From positions 1-33,458 of the IMG/VR virus record IMGVR_UViG_3300030098_005829: a stretch of DNA of 33,458 nucleotides, one strand, 5' to 3'. Both the position numbers and the translations under genes were made by a program. The DNA comes from a virus. Below the pieces are notes generated by a model. It was given only the letters and a program-made list of their open reading frames with translations. It was not told the origin of the DNA and ran no database searches. Shown piece after piece: positions 5,812 through 14,066 of this stretch; the stretch's first letter is position 1; each line of letters starts with the position of its first letter.

Positions 5812-6000
5812 TTAATTATCCTTATTTATAAATAATGATGATAAATACATTTTATTAATATCTTTATTTGAAAGTTTATTTAATATTTTATACATATCTT
5901 GAAAGTTTTTTGAACCTATTTTTAAATTATAAACATTAATTAAAATATATCTTATCCCATCTTTTTTTATAAATTGATTATTAAATTTTGTTTTATTCAT
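5812..6000 (-). CDS. Hypothetical protein, 62 residues, first gene of the AT-rich cassette
   Basis: The ATG at 6000 (MNKTKFNNQFIKKDGIRYIL) follows AAAGAGATAATT. An upstream in-frame GTG at 6033 lacks a ribosome site and is less likely. The sequence is Lys/Asn/Ile-rich with a strand pattern (GIRYILINVYNLKIGSKNF). It opens the leftward transcription unit that ends at the 4303 terminator. No family recognised. Confidence 0.5.
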   Translation of the reverse strand: MNKTKFNNQFIKKDGIRYILINVYNLKIGSKNFQDMYKILNKLSNKDINKMYLSSLFINKDN

Positions 6001-6312
6001 AATTATCTCTTTTTTATTAGTTCTCTGTGACACCTAAAAAATAATACTTTATTATTTTAATATGCAAACTATTTTATGCATAATATTTAAATAAAAAAAA
6101 TTTATCGTTTTAATTTAGTTAAATAAGTAATTAATAATAATAATAATAAGTAATAATAAGTAGTAGTAGAAAAGAAGTAGAAGAAAAGGGTTTCATCCCC
6201 TCTTATAATGCCTGTAGAATCCCTCATATACCTTTTAACATGGATAAAATTAATCTTAGATATATTGACCCCATATTGTAATAAAGTAGCCTAATTCAAG
6301 CGATTCTTAATA
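6001..6312. promoter_or_regulatory. Divergent intergenic region with trinucleotide tract
   Basis: No supported gene lies here. Leftward the cassette genes begin at 6000, and rightward the small terminase begins at 6544, so promoters for both should lie in 6001-6543. The stretch has an ATA/AAT-rich part, a trinucleotide tract (AAT then AGT units, about 6129-6170), and a possible leftward hairpin at about 6186-6203 (AAGGG facing CCCCTCTT). No consensus promoter could be assigned with confidence. Confidence 0.4.
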
Positions 6313-6436
6313 TTTAAGGTGAAATCTAGGGTCCACTTAATAATATAAGGTAAATTATAGGGTTTGCCTAACTATTTAAGGTGGTCCAGGGGGTATACCT
6401 TAATTTTTTAGGTGGGGGGTAGGAGGATGCACTTTT
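6313..6436. repeat. Four direct repeats with exact 31-bp period; candidate packaging site
   Basis: Repeat units start at 6313, 6344, 6375 and 6406, exactly 31 bp apart. Each opens with T(T/A)T(A/T)AGGT; the first three continue with a GGGT at fixed offset and then CTTAA or CCTAA-like bases. The third unit contains the perfect inverted repeat TTAAGGT/ACCTTAA. The fourth is degenerate and very G-rich. A 31-bp spacing is about three helical turns, so bound proteins would line up on one face. The array lies about 110 bp ahead of the small terminase gene, as expected of a pac or cosB-type TerS binding site. Function is inferred. Confidence 0.7.
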
Positions 6437-6543
6437 TTGATTGGGGGGGGTCCCTTTTCCTCAAAAAATAGAGATTTTAACTATAAGAGCATATATGTAA
6501 TAGTAAATTTTGAAAAAACTATAAAATATCTATAAATTAAGAT

Positions 6544-7203
6544 ATGAATAAATTAATGAAATTACCTGAGAAGCAATTAGCAGTAGAGTTATTTGCATCA
6601 CAACCTAATATGACTGTTTCAGAGATTGCTATACAAGTTGGTGTTACACCTAAAACTATGAGTAACTGGAGGCAAGATCCAAAGTTTATTGATGCTATAT
6701 ATGAAAGGTATATGGAGTTGTTTGGTGCTGAGCTTCCTGCTGTTTTAAATGCTATGATAAGGGAAGGTAAGTCAGGCAATGTACAAGCTGCAAGACTTGT
6801 ATTAGAGCATAGTGGTAAATTGGTGAAGAATGTTAATGTTACTGTTCAGAGTCCTTTTGAGAAGTGGTTAAAGAAGGTAGATGATGTTGAGGTTGTTGAA
6901 GGTGAAATTGTAGAGAATGATTTAAGTAGTTTAATGGATAAGATTCCTGTTATTGAAAATATTGAGTTGCCTGAAAGAAAGGTTGAGAGTCAAGTTAAAA
7001 GAAAGAGAAATGAAATACAGAGCTTGAATAAGGCGAAGAAGAAGGCTGCTTACAATTTAAAACAGAAAGAATGGAATAGGTGGAAAAAGAGAGCTAAAGA
7101 TGTTGAACTGGCTCCACTTAAAGGTGGTAGACCAACTAAGGGTCAGAGGTTAGCCTGGGAACAAGAGATAATTAGGAGAGAGAATGAAAAGAAAGACTCG
7201 TAA
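6544..7203 (+). CDS. terS: Terminase small subunit
   Basis: 219 residues. The N-terminus (LPEKQLAVELFASQPNMTVS, then EIAIQVGVTPKTMSNWRQDP, residues 7-46) is a helix-turn-helix of the type found in phage small terminases, ending in the typical SNWRxDPKF. The middle (ELPAVLNAMIREGKSGNVQA) is the usual oligomerisation helix, and the C-terminus is Lys/Arg-rich with a KGGRPTKGQR segment. It recognises phage DNA and loads the large terminase. The ribosome site is weak. It lies directly downstream of the 31-bp repeats, and unusually is on the strand opposite to the large terminase. Confidence 0.8.
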   Translation: MNKLMKLPEKQLAVELFASQPNMTVSEIAIQVGVTPKTMSNWRQDPKFIDAIYERYMELFGAELPAVLNAMIREGKSGNVQAARLVLEHSGKLVKNVNVTVQSPFEKWLKKVDDVEVVEGEIVENDLSSLMDKIPVIENIELPERKVESQVKRKRNEIQSLNKAKKKAAYNLKQKEWNRWKKRAKDVELAPLKGGRPTKGQRLAWEQEIIRRENEKKDS

Positions 7204-7366
7204 AGAATTAGAGGTTGTTGTGGCTACTCAACAACAGCAACTTGCTTCGTTAAATACTTTATTTGGAATGTATGTAAATTACAGAGGAGATTCTGATAAG
7301 TTTCAGGAGTATTTAAAAGAAGAATTAGGAAAGAGTAATGCAATTGGAAAAACTAAAGATAAATAA
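7184..7366 (+). CDS. Small protein downstream of the small terminase, 60 residues
   Basis: Begins MKRKTRKELEVVVATQQQQL. Its N-terminal half is helical and Gln/Leu-rich. It overlaps the terminase gene end by 20 bases, with GGAGAGAG before the ATG, so the two are coupled. A packaging accessory role is only suggested by position. Confidence 0.6.
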   Translation: MKRKTRKELEVVVATQQQQLASLNTLFGMYVNYRGDSDKFQEYLKEELGKSNAIGKTKDK

Positions 7367-7490
7367 AATACAAGATAATTGGGAAGTGGATATTAAAGTA
7401 AGAATTAATAAGGATGAGGCTGATTACTGGGAACTAATGACAAAGGAAGAGGTTGAAGACTTTATGCACCATATATTAAGGCCTGTTTAA
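7338..7490 (+). CDS. Small hypothetical protein, 50 residues
   Basis: ATG at 7338 follows AGGAAAGAG inside the end of the previous gene. The protein starts MQLEKLKINKIQDNWEVDIK and continues with KDEADYWELMTKEEVEDFMH, a compact acidic alpha/beta segment. Its end overlaps the end of a convergent leftward gene by 4 bases. Function is unknown. Confidence 0.55.
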   Translation: MQLEKLKINKIQDNWEVDIKVRINKDEADYWELMTKEEVEDFMHHILRPV

Positions 7491-7681
7491 GTAATACCTA
7501 TCCCATCCATCCAATTTTTTCCAAGCCTTTTTTCCATTTCATTGAATACTTCATCTGTAATTCTAAAATTTTGGATTGTTTCTTTAGGAATCTCTTCTAC
7601 TATATCTTCTAAAAGAATTTCAGTTAATTTTTCAATACTTTCCAGTATTTCATCTAATATTTTTTTTTCACTTTTTTTCAT
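7487..7681 (-). CDS. Hypothetical protein at the end of the portal operon, 64 residues
   Basis: Starts MKKSEKKILDEILESIEKLT, and is largely helical and acidic. The ATG at 7681 overlaps the stop of the preceding gene (ATGA). An in-frame GTG three codons upstream is also possible. It closes the leftward terminase-portal operon and meets the rightward 7338-7490 ORF tail to tail. Function is unknown. Confidence 0.55.
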   Translation of the reverse strand: MKKSEKKILDEILESIEKLTEILLEDIVEEIPKETIQNFRITDEVFNEMEKRLGKNWMDGIGIT

Positions 7682-8181
7682 ACTCTCCACACCTTATCTA
7701 TCTTCTTGATTAGTTTTTCTGCTCTTTTCTCTCGCCCTTTTGTGAAATCTTTTCTGAAGTTGCCCTTGGCTGTGAAAAATGGGTTTCTTGGTTTTACCTC
7801 TTTGCCAATTGCCTTTGGTGCATTTCTTTCTGCCCATTTACTCTTTCCTATTGTATGCCCATCTATATGATATTGAAGATAATCTTCTGCTTCAACACCA
7901 TCTTTAGTAGCTTTTATTGATTTTAACAACTTCCCTGTATGTAATAAAGGGGTGTTAGATGTACTTCCAACTCCTTTATTTTTTCTATAAGCATTTCTTT
8001 TTCTTAACTCTACAGTACCTTTAGTTAATTTTCTTAATCCAGTAGAGTTTTTTATAGTATTTCGTGCAGATTGAGCTAAATCTTCGTAAGATTGTTCAAA
8101 ATAACTATCAAAAACATCATCAAAGGCATCTAGTAGCTTACTAAATCTAAAATTTGATGTTGCTCTTGTTTTGATAGCCAA
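7678..8181 (-). CDS. Phage virion morphogenesis protein (tail completion, gpS/gpG-like)
   Basis: 167 residues. The pattern LLHTGKLLKSIKATKDGVEA, then YLQYHIDGHTIGKSKW and finally VKPRNPFF, matches the phage virion morphogenesis family (Mu gpG / P2 gpS type): a 'Leu-x-Thr-Gly-x-Leu-x-x-Ser-Ile' turn, a Tyr-x-x-x-His strand and a terminal Pro-Arg-x-Pro-Phe. Such proteins act in head completion or tail joining. The start is TTG at 8181 with GGAG six bases upstream. The gene follows the portal on the minus strand, while other head-tail joining genes lie far away on the plus strand. Confidence 0.65.
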   Translation of the reverse strand: MAIKTRATSNFRFSKLLDAFDDVFDSYFEQSYEDLAQSARNTIKNSTGLRKLTKGTVELRKRNAYRKNKGVGSTSNTPLLHTGKLLKSIKATKDGVEAEDYLQYHIDGHTIGKSKWAERNAPKAIGKEVKPRNPFFTAKGNFRKDFTKGREKRAEKLIKKIDKVWRV

Positions 8182-8184
8182 ATC

Positions 8185-9468
8185 TTACTCCATTTCTTGT
8201 GGTAGGAAGCCCTCGTTAATATTTTTATTGGATTCTATAATGTTCTGTGCTTCTTCGAGGCTCAAATCCTTGTTATATTCTACTAATAATTGTGCATTAG
8301 TTGCAAGTCCATGCTTTAAGCGATGCTCATCCATAAGAATTTGATCTTGAATTGTTTTTGGATATTCAGGTTCATTAAAGTCTAAAGATAAGTCTTCAGG
8401 TAATTTAATGTTATTATATGATGCAATTGCTCTTTCAATATCATATAGGTCATGCTCATACATGGTCCATAAGTCTAAATCATCCTGGTAGTCTTCAAAC
8501 CTTTCCAAGTCTTTGATCTTGAGTGCAATCCCTGATGGAGTTTCTCCACCATCTTGAGCAAATTGCACATATAGATGGTTATTCTGAGCAACCAAGTCCA
8601 GTTGGAATTTAACTGACTCAATTACTGCTTGAATATCCCCTTCAGGAGCAGCAATACCAAAAGTAGAGCCTTCAGGCAAGTCAAGTATTGTATCGCTCCC
8701 TGCTCGTTCTAATTTTTTATCTCCATACATACCTGTAATGAATGGTTGTCCAAACATTTGGAATCTTAAACCTAATTGAAGCTCTGTCATTGTAATATTT
8801 ACCTGCTCATTGCAGCTAACAATGTCATTTGCACCCTCTACAAAGAAAGAATCAACTTGCTCTTCCTTATGAGAGAATAAAAATGGAATTACTCCATATC
8901 CATGCTCATATTCACCCATTATATTCCCATCTTCATCATAATGAATATATCTTTGTGCATCCCAATAAGCATACTGTAATTTTTCTGCATTCCCAACATC
9001 ACTTACATTCATTAAGATTGGATATGTAATTGCTTCAGGAACAAATGGATTCTCTCCTAAATGTACATCAAAGTAGTAAACTGGCCTATAGTCAAAACAA
9101 GGGTACTTTAAATCATCTCTATAGATAACCTGGGTAGCAACTGAACCAATAAGTCGAGTCATTCTCTCCACATGCTTCATCCTTGCATCCTTTTTACGAA
9201 CCAATGATGTATAAGTATCACCATTATTACGAGAAGCCCCTACTGTGTAAATCCTTGACATCTTATTAACGAATCTTCGAGTAAAGTTTGCATTATACAA
9301 GGGAATTTCTCTAAATGCATCAGCAGAAAAATAATCATCTATATACTTTTCAGTTTCTGTACCTGTATAATAGTCAAGCAATCTACGAATTTCATTTCGC
9401 CTTTTCTTTGCTATTTGTAGTTTATAATCTTTTATTGAATCTTGTATGATGTCTGTTGGATTCATCAT
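8185..9468 (-). CDS. Portal protein
   Basis: 427 residues resembling SPP1 gp6-type portals: RRLLDYYTGTETEKYIDDYF near the N-terminus, IPLYNANFTRRFVNKMSRIY next, a central beta-rich region, NITMTELQLGLRFQMFGQPF, and the segment NHLYVQFAQDGGETPSGIAL, which is typical of the portal crown/stem region. Twelve copies form the DNA-entry ring at one capsid vertex. The start overlaps the large terminase stop by ATGA, the usual terminase-portal coupling. The C-terminus (HRLKHGLATNAQLLVEYNKD) also matches the family. Confidence 0.85.
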   Translation of the reverse strand: MMNPTDIIQDSIKDYKLQIAKKRRNEIRRLLDYYTGTETEKYIDDYFSADAFREIPLYNANFTRRFVNKMSRIYTVGASRNNGDTYTSLVRKKDARMKHVERMTRLIGSVATQVIYRDDLKYPCFDYRPVYYFDVHLGENPFVPEAITYPILMNVSDVGNAEKLQYAYWDAQRYIHYDEDGNIMGEYEHGYGVIPFLFSHKEEQVDSFFVEGANDIVSCNEQVNITMTELQLGLRFQMFGQPFITGMYGDKKLERAGSDTILDLPEGSTFGIAAPEGDIQAVIESVKFQLDLVAQNNHLYVQFAQDGGETPSGIALKIKDLERFEDYQDDLDLWTMYEHDLYDIERAIASYNNIKLPEDLSLDFNEPEYPKTIQDQILMDEHRLKHGLATNAQLLVEYNKDLSLEEAQNIIESNKNINEGFLPQEME

Positions 9469-10775
9469 CTTGAAATCACTCCTAACTCTCGTTGTCTAAT
9501 TGGAAATCTGTTAAGGAAGAAATATCTAACCATATCCATTCCATGATCATGTCTTCCATCTTTTATAGGTTCAGGTTTTAAATCTTTGCCCTCACCTGCT
9601 TCAGGGTATCTGTAATTCTCAAAATCTTCTGCTATACCTGTACATTTTTTATCTATATTGACAAACCTTTGCCCTGCAGCACTTTCTATATATCCTCTAA
9701 CATGACTAATCCCTGATGCTATACTCCTGGATACTTTATCTCTTATACTTCTTACTTGTATGCCATGTCTTCTAAAAATTTCAATATCTCCTAAACCTGA
9801 TTGACCCTGTGCCTGCATTCCTGCAGGATCACCATAATATTCTCTTACATAATATGGTTTAGATGTAATCATCTGTGCAAGTTCATCAGTTTTAATGTTT
9901 TGCTGATGTATTATCTCATCTATTATATTTATATGCCATTGCCCACCTACCATATGAGTCTGAAACCATGCTACAGCAGGCATTCTATAACCAAAGTCAA
10001 TAGAACAGAAAGTTGGAAAGTTTGGATTGTATGGAAAATCTCCCATATCCAGTTGTCTATCAAATGGATAGACCCTACCTTCAAATGATGTAAATTTAGC
10101 TTCATATTCCTGCTCATAAAGTTCCTTTGACATATTCCTTTTACGCTCAACTAAAAAATCATCTTTTTTACCTTCAGGGAATGCATATTGATTTTCCCAT
10201 GATGGAGCTTGGTGGGATTCCCATAAAGAATCTTTCTTGCCAAGCAAGAATATGTCATATATCCAATTATACCCTTCAGGAGTAGTTATAAATATTGCTT
10301 TCCCTTTCCTGTCTGAAAGTGTAGGAGATAAATACATATCCCAAATTTTCTTTTTAACTTTAGCTGCTTCATCAATAATGAGCAGATCAAGACCCTCACC
10401 AACAAGAGAATCAGGGTTATCAGCAGACTTAGCTTCTACTGTAGTTCCCCATTTAAATTTGATAAAACGATCCTTTTCTGAAGCTCTTTGTATGTCACTA
10501 GATCGACCTATTACCATCTTTTTCCATATTTCCCTGAACATTAAGTCTGCTTTGTCATAAGATAGGCCTACTAGCCATATCTTTTTATTAGGCTGAGATG
10601 CTATATAAGTAGCCTCCATAGCTGAAGCAGTTGTTTTACCAAATCGTCTACCACAAACCATTACAAAAAACCTAGCACTATCCTTTTCAGGGTAATGCAA
10701 TTTTAGTTGTGCTTTATGAGGGTTATACCCCATAAAATCAAACCATTCTTTTTTATAATTGTTTTGTAAATCCAT
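9465..10775 (-). CDS. terL: Terminase large subunit (ATPase and nuclease)
   Basis: 436 residues. Walker A is CGRRFGKT (41-48) and Walker B is LLIIDE (131-136) with the adjacent catalytic Glu. The RNase H-like nuclease acidic residues fall in FCSIDFGY (D260), YYGDPAG (D316) and GRHDHGMD (D410/D414). The protein powers DNA translocation and cuts the concatemer. It heads a leftward operon with the portal. It is transcribed from the region shared with the rightward scaffold gene, and is opposite in strand to the small terminase. Confidence 0.95.
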   Translation of the reverse strand: MDLQNNYKKEWFDFMGYNPHKAQLKLHYPEKDSARFFVMVCGRRFGKTTASAMEATYIASQPNKKIWLVGLSYDKADLMFREIWKKMVIGRSSDIQRASEKDRFIKFKWGTTVEAKSADNPDSLVGEGLDLLIIDEAAKVKKKIWDMYLSPTLSDRKGKAIFITTPEGYNWIYDIFLLGKKDSLWESHQAPSWENQYAFPEGKKDDFLVERKRNMSKELYEQEYEAKFTSFEGRVYPFDRQLDMGDFPYNPNFPTFCSIDFGYRMPAVAWFQTHMVGGQWHINIIDEIIHQQNIKTDELAQMITSKPYYVREYYGDPAGMQAQGQSGLGDIEIFRRHGIQVRSIRDKVSRSIASGISHVRGYIESAAGQRFVNIDKKCTGIAEDFENYRYPEAGEGKDLKPEPIKDGRHDHGMDMVRYFFLNRFPIRQRELGVISR

Positions 10776-10898
10776 ATGTGGTTGAGATTGAATCCCAAAA
10801 AACTTGCATTTTGCAAGTAAAGTAATTTAAGTTATGCAGTCTGTAATATGCAACATATTGTATATTACAACTATCTCAAACACAACATGGAGGGCAGT
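10776..10898. promoter_or_regulatory. Divergent promoter region with two copies of a palindromic operator
   Basis: The gap between the leftward large terminase and the rightward scaffold holds CTTGCATTTTGCAAG (10803-10817; 17 bp perfect when flanking A/T are included) and ATTGTATATTACAAC (10857-10871). The 13-bp core TTGTATATTACAA recurs exactly at 17598-17610 in the next late intergenic region. An overlapping inverted repeat TGTAATAT/ATATTACA lies at 10842-10849/10862-10869. A dimeric regulator controlling late transcription in both directions is inferred. Confidence 0.65.
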
Positions 10899-11411
10899 AT
10901 GTCCGAAGAAAGCAAACCAGTAGCTAATGAAACAGTAAGTGAAGAAGCTACAAACGAGGTTTCTACAAATTCGACTGATGTAGGAGCATTAATTGCAGAA
11001 AGCAAAAAGTATAGAAAAAGGTCGCAGGATGCTGAGGCTCGCTTAGCAAAACTTGAATCTCAATTAGCAAAAGCTGAAGAAGCCAAGTTAAAAGAGAAAG
11101 AAGACTTTAAGACTCTTTATGAGCAAAATAAAGAAAAGATGAAATCTTTGACTGATAATGCTGATAAATGGGCTAAGTATGAAGCTGACAAGCGTGAGTC
11201 TTTATTGAAAAGTGTCCCTGAAGACGAAAGAGAATCTTTGGTAAATCTACCTTTTGAAACTCTTGAGTATGTAACTAATAAAATTAACTCTGTTAAACCT
11301 AATATGCCTGAAGTAGTTGGTAATCCAAGAGAAATAAAGCCTGAAAAGGCTTATAAGGATATGAGCTATGAAGAAAGAAAGGTTTATCATAGAGAACAAT
11401 TTGGTAATTAA
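10899..11411 (+). CDS. Capsid scaffold protein
   Basis: 170 residues from the ATG at 10899, which has GGAGGG close upstream; an in-frame upstream extension lacks this and is not used. The central region (SQDAEARLAKLESQLAKAEE, then AKLKEKEDFKTLYEQNKEKM) is a long charged coiled coil typical of scaffolds that lie just before the capsid gene. It guides procapsid assembly and is later lost. The position directly upstream of the major capsid gene supports the call. Confidence 0.8.
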   Translation: MSEESKPVANETVSEEATNEVSTNSTDVGALIAESKKYRKRSQDAEARLAKLESQLAKAEEAKLKEKEDFKTLYEQNKEKMKSLTDNADKWAKYEADKRESLLKSVPEDERESLVNLPFETLEYVTNKINSVKPNMPEVVGNPREIKPEKAYKDMSYEERKVYHREQFGN

Positions 11412-11474
11412 AACAACTCTACTTGAAGGCTTAAATGCAGTTGATAGAGAGTAAAATTAAATGAGGATAGTTAA

Positions 11475-12518
11475 ATGGCTTTCACAGATCCATTAGATGT
11501 AAATGTCCATAGTGGTGGTACAGGTGCTGTAACACCTAATGTCGCTGACCAGTTTGTACCTGAGGTATGGGGTCAAGCAATATTGGATGTTTTTCAACAA
11601 AAAATAATGATGAAGAATGTTGGGATAGATATTTCTCCCAATGTTGCAAATGCAGGTGATAAAATACACTTACCACATATTGGTGTTCCTGAATTAACAG
11701 CTTACACACAAGGTGCTGAAATTGCTGCTGATGTTACATCAGGTGGTAGTATGACTTCACAAGAAACAGCTCTTACTATTAGTGAGTATAATGTTGCTTC
11801 TGTGTATGTTCCTGATATTATGAATGTTCAATCAAATTATGATTTATTGAGCATTTATACTAAACAGCTTGGTTACGCTGTAGCAAGAGGTTTTGATAAT
11901 TATATGCACTATTTAGTTGCAAATAATCTACAAGGTTTACTTGCAAGTGCTACAGGTGCTGTTGGAGCAGATGCTGATACATCAATCCATGTTCAAACAA
12001 CAGGCTCTGCATTAAGTGCAGCTAACCTTTCATCTTTAATGGCAATCATTTTAGGTGAAACAGGTTCAACAGAAGGATGGAACTTAGTTCTTTCTCCTGC
12101 TATGTATGCTTCACTTGCAGCTCTTGCTGATTTCGTTAAAGGTACTGCATCTCCATTGGGTGCTGCTTTTGAATCAACAGGTAATGCAGGAAACATACTT
12201 GGTATGCCTGTATGGGTTGCTCAATCACCTTATATGGCAGGTGATGGTACTGATGTTTCTGCTGATGCTACTAAAGGTATTAAAGCAGTTGCTGATTTAG
12301 AAACTTCAGGTACAGATGATAATGATATTGTGTATGGTTATGCTATACATGAGTCAGCATTGTACTATGCCTTCTCTAAAGAAGCTAAAGTAACTGCATC
12401 TTACAGACACGCTTACCTATCAACATTGGTAACTTGTGAATCTGTATATGGTGGTGTTGCTATCAATACTGATAATCAAGGTGACAGACGAATCATCGCA
12501 TTAGTAGACTACGAATAA
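11475..12518 (+). CDS. Major capsid protein
   Basis: 347 residues. The sequence VADQFVPEVWGQAILDVFQQ followed by KIMMKNVGIDISPN, GDKIHLPHIGVPELTAYTQG and LGYAVARGFDNYMHYLVANN matches the HK97-fold coat proteins of siphoviruses, including the P-loop-like 'GDKIHLP' strand. The C-terminus has the late signature YRHAYLSTLVTCESVYGGVA. It follows the scaffold, has GAGGATAG before the ATG, and is followed by a terminator-like hairpin. Its low-complexity Ala/Thr content matches an abundant coat protein. Confidence 0.9.
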   Translation: MAFTDPLDVNVHSGGTGAVTPNVADQFVPEVWGQAILDVFQQKIMMKNVGIDISPNVANAGDKIHLPHIGVPELTAYTQGAEIAADVTSGGSMTSQETALTISEYNVASVYVPDIMNVQSNYDLLSIYTKQLGYAVARGFDNYMHYLVANNLQGLLASATGAVGADADTSIHVQTTGSALSAANLSSLMAIILGETGSTEGWNLVLSPAMYASLAALADFVKGTASPLGAAFESTGNAGNILGMPVWVAQSPYMAGDGTDVSADATKGIKAVADLETSGTDDNDIVYGYAIHESALYYAFSKEAKVTASYRHAYLSTLVTCESVYGGVAINTDNQGDRRIIALVDYE

Positions 12519-12541
12519 GAAGTCTAACTAAATAACTTATG

Positions 12542-12565
12542 AAGGGGGTGGGTAACTGCCCCCTT
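12542..12565 (+). terminator. Hairpin after the major capsid gene
   Basis: AAGGGGG (12542-12548) pairs with CCCCCTT (12559-12565) across a 10-base loop and is followed by TATT. It lies directly after the capsid gene and can reduce read-through, allowing more capsid than lysis mRNA. The T tract is short, so partial termination or mRNA stabilisation is more likely than full termination. Confidence 0.7.
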
Positions 12566-12577
12566 TATTAGGAGAAT

Positions 12578-13021
12578 ATGAAAGATTTATTAGAAAGAAT
12601 TAAAAAACACGAGGGATTCGTTGAACATGTTTATAATGATTCTCTTGGAATCCCAACAATAGGTTATGGGTTTGCAATAAAAGATTTGATTTTAGATGAG
12701 GACATCGCAGAAGAAATCCTCGTAAGGAAGATTCAGGAATTAGGTAAAAGGGTAATGAATAAATTTTTATTCTATGATGATCTTCCACAAGAAGCTAAAG
12801 AAGTTCTAATGGAAATGTCTTACCAATTAGGAGTTACTGGAGTTTCTAAATTTAAAAAGGCATTAGCAGGAATGGAGAATGGGGATTGGGATAAAGCTGC
12901 TGATGAGATGCTTGATAGTTTATGGGCAAGACAAACACCTAATCGAGCAAAAGATTTGAGTAATATCATAAGGAGTCTTGGTGAAAAAGAATCCAGTAAG
13001 AAGGGCAGTAGTAACGCCTGA
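12578..13021 (+). CDS. Endolysin, T4-lysozyme-like muramidase (GH24)
   Basis: 147 residues. The start IKKHEGFVEHVYNDSLGIPT then IGYGF holds the family triad Glu12 - Asp21 - Thr27 (E-x8-D-x5-T). It cuts the N-acetylmuramic acid/N-acetylglucosamine bond of peptidoglycan to release phage. No signal peptide is seen, so export probably depends on a holin; small membrane proteins lie just downstream. AGGAGAAT precedes the ATG. Its end overlaps the next gene by about 40 bases. Confidence 0.9.
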   Translation: MKDLLERIKKHEGFVEHVYNDSLGIPTIGYGFAIKDLILDEDIAEEILVRKIQELGKRVMNKFLFYDDLPQEAKEVLMEMSYQLGVTGVSKFKKALAGMENGDWDKAADEMLDSLWARQTPNRAKDLSNIIRSLGEKESSKKGSSNA

Positions 13022-13766
13022 TAAGCATTTCCCTTTAGCAGACTTGCCTGCTATTAAGGTTCTATGCAAGACTATTGAGGTTGTAAAGCCTGATATATAT
13101 ATAGACTTGGGAGATGTGGGAGAATGGGAAGGTGCATCCCATTGGAAATGGAAGAAGAAGAAAAGACCTCCATTAGAATACATCATAGATGATATAAAAC
13201 AAGACATTAAAGATGTAAATAGTGGAATGGATATTATCGATGAATCCCTGGATAAATCAAATTGCAAAGAAAAGCATATGATTGAAGGGAATCATGATGA
13301 TTGGATGAATAGATTTTGCCAAGAGCATCCATACCTTGAATATGATTTTAAAGATGTTGTTGATTTAAATGGAAGAGGTTATAAGTATCATTCATCATCT
13401 TTATCTCCAAAAGATTATTTAAAAATAGGTAAATTAAGTTTTTACCATGGTCATCACTTTGCTAGTATGCATCATGCAAGGAATCATCTTAACAGGTTAG
13501 GTGGAAATGTAATGTATGGACATCATCATGATTTACAACAATCAAGTGTAACTCATATGGATGGTGTTAAGAGTGCCTGGAGTATTGGCTGCTTAAAAGA
13601 TATGAAAGGTGAAAAGAATGCTTGGCTTGGGGGAAGGCCTATTAACTGGTCCCATGCATTTGCTATTGTAGACTTTTTCAATTCAGGGCTTTTTACTGTA
13701 CACATTATTCAAATAATTAATGGCAAAACATCCCTTTGGGGTGAGATTGTAGATGGGAACAAATAA
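12981..13766 (+). CDS. Calcineurin-like metallophosphoesterase
   Basis: About 261 residues with the metallophosphoesterase metal-binding motifs in order: DKH (near residue 15), GDVGEW (near 45), GNHDD (near 104), HGHH (near 158) and GHHHD (near 181). Enzymes of this type hydrolyse phosphoesters with two metal ions. The GTG at 12981 is the likely start, with AAGGAG five bases upstream; TTG at 12978 is in frame but too close. It overlaps the endolysin gene, so the two are co-translated. Its substrate in phage is unknown. Confidence 0.85.
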   Translation: MKKNPVRRAVVTPDKHFPLADLPAIKVLCKTIEVVKPDIYIDLGDVGEWEGASHWKWKKKKRPPLEYIIDDIKQDIKDVNSGMDIIDESLDKSNCKEKHMIEGNHDDWMNRFCQEHPYLEYDFKDVVDLNGRGYKYHSSSLSPKDYLKIGKLSFYHGHHFASMHHARNHLNRLGGNVMYGHHHDLQQSSVTHMDGVKSAWSIGCLKDMKGEKNAWLGGRPINWSHAFAIVDFFNSGLFTVHIIQIINGKTSLWGEIVDGNK

Positions 13767-14066
13767 ATGGAATTAGGATTTATTGATATAGTAGAAAAAC
13801 TTGGAGTTCCTGTTAGTGTTGCAGGTGCATCTATGTGGTTTATTTGGAAACAAACACAATTTATTCAGAAGTTCTTTATGGATGATCTTCAGGAGTCCCA
13901 AAATAGATTAGAATCAATTATTGTAACTTTGATCAGCCAACAAAAAGAGTTGCAGATAGATTTAAAAGAGAGTTTAGCAGATATGCGTTCCTCTTATGAG
14001 TCCTTAGTAGAAATTGTCAGAGCCTTATCAGGTAATGGCTTAAAGAAAAAGGTTAAAGATGATTGA
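13767..14066 (+). CDS. Single-span membrane protein with coiled coil (holin-like)
   Basis: 99 residues: an N-terminal hydrophobic span (VEKLGVPVSVAGASMWFIWK), then a long charged helix (DLQESQNRLESIIVTLISQQ onward) typical of a coiled coil. The layout resembles BhlA/UviB-type holins or spanin-like proteins. It lies directly after the endolysin and phosphoesterase genes. A lysis role is inferred from position and topology. Confidence 0.6.
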   Translation: MELGFIDIVEKLGVPVSVAGASMWFIWKQTQFIQKFFMDDLQESQNRLESIIVTLISQQKELQIDLKESLADMRSSYESLVEIVRALSGNGLKKKVKDD

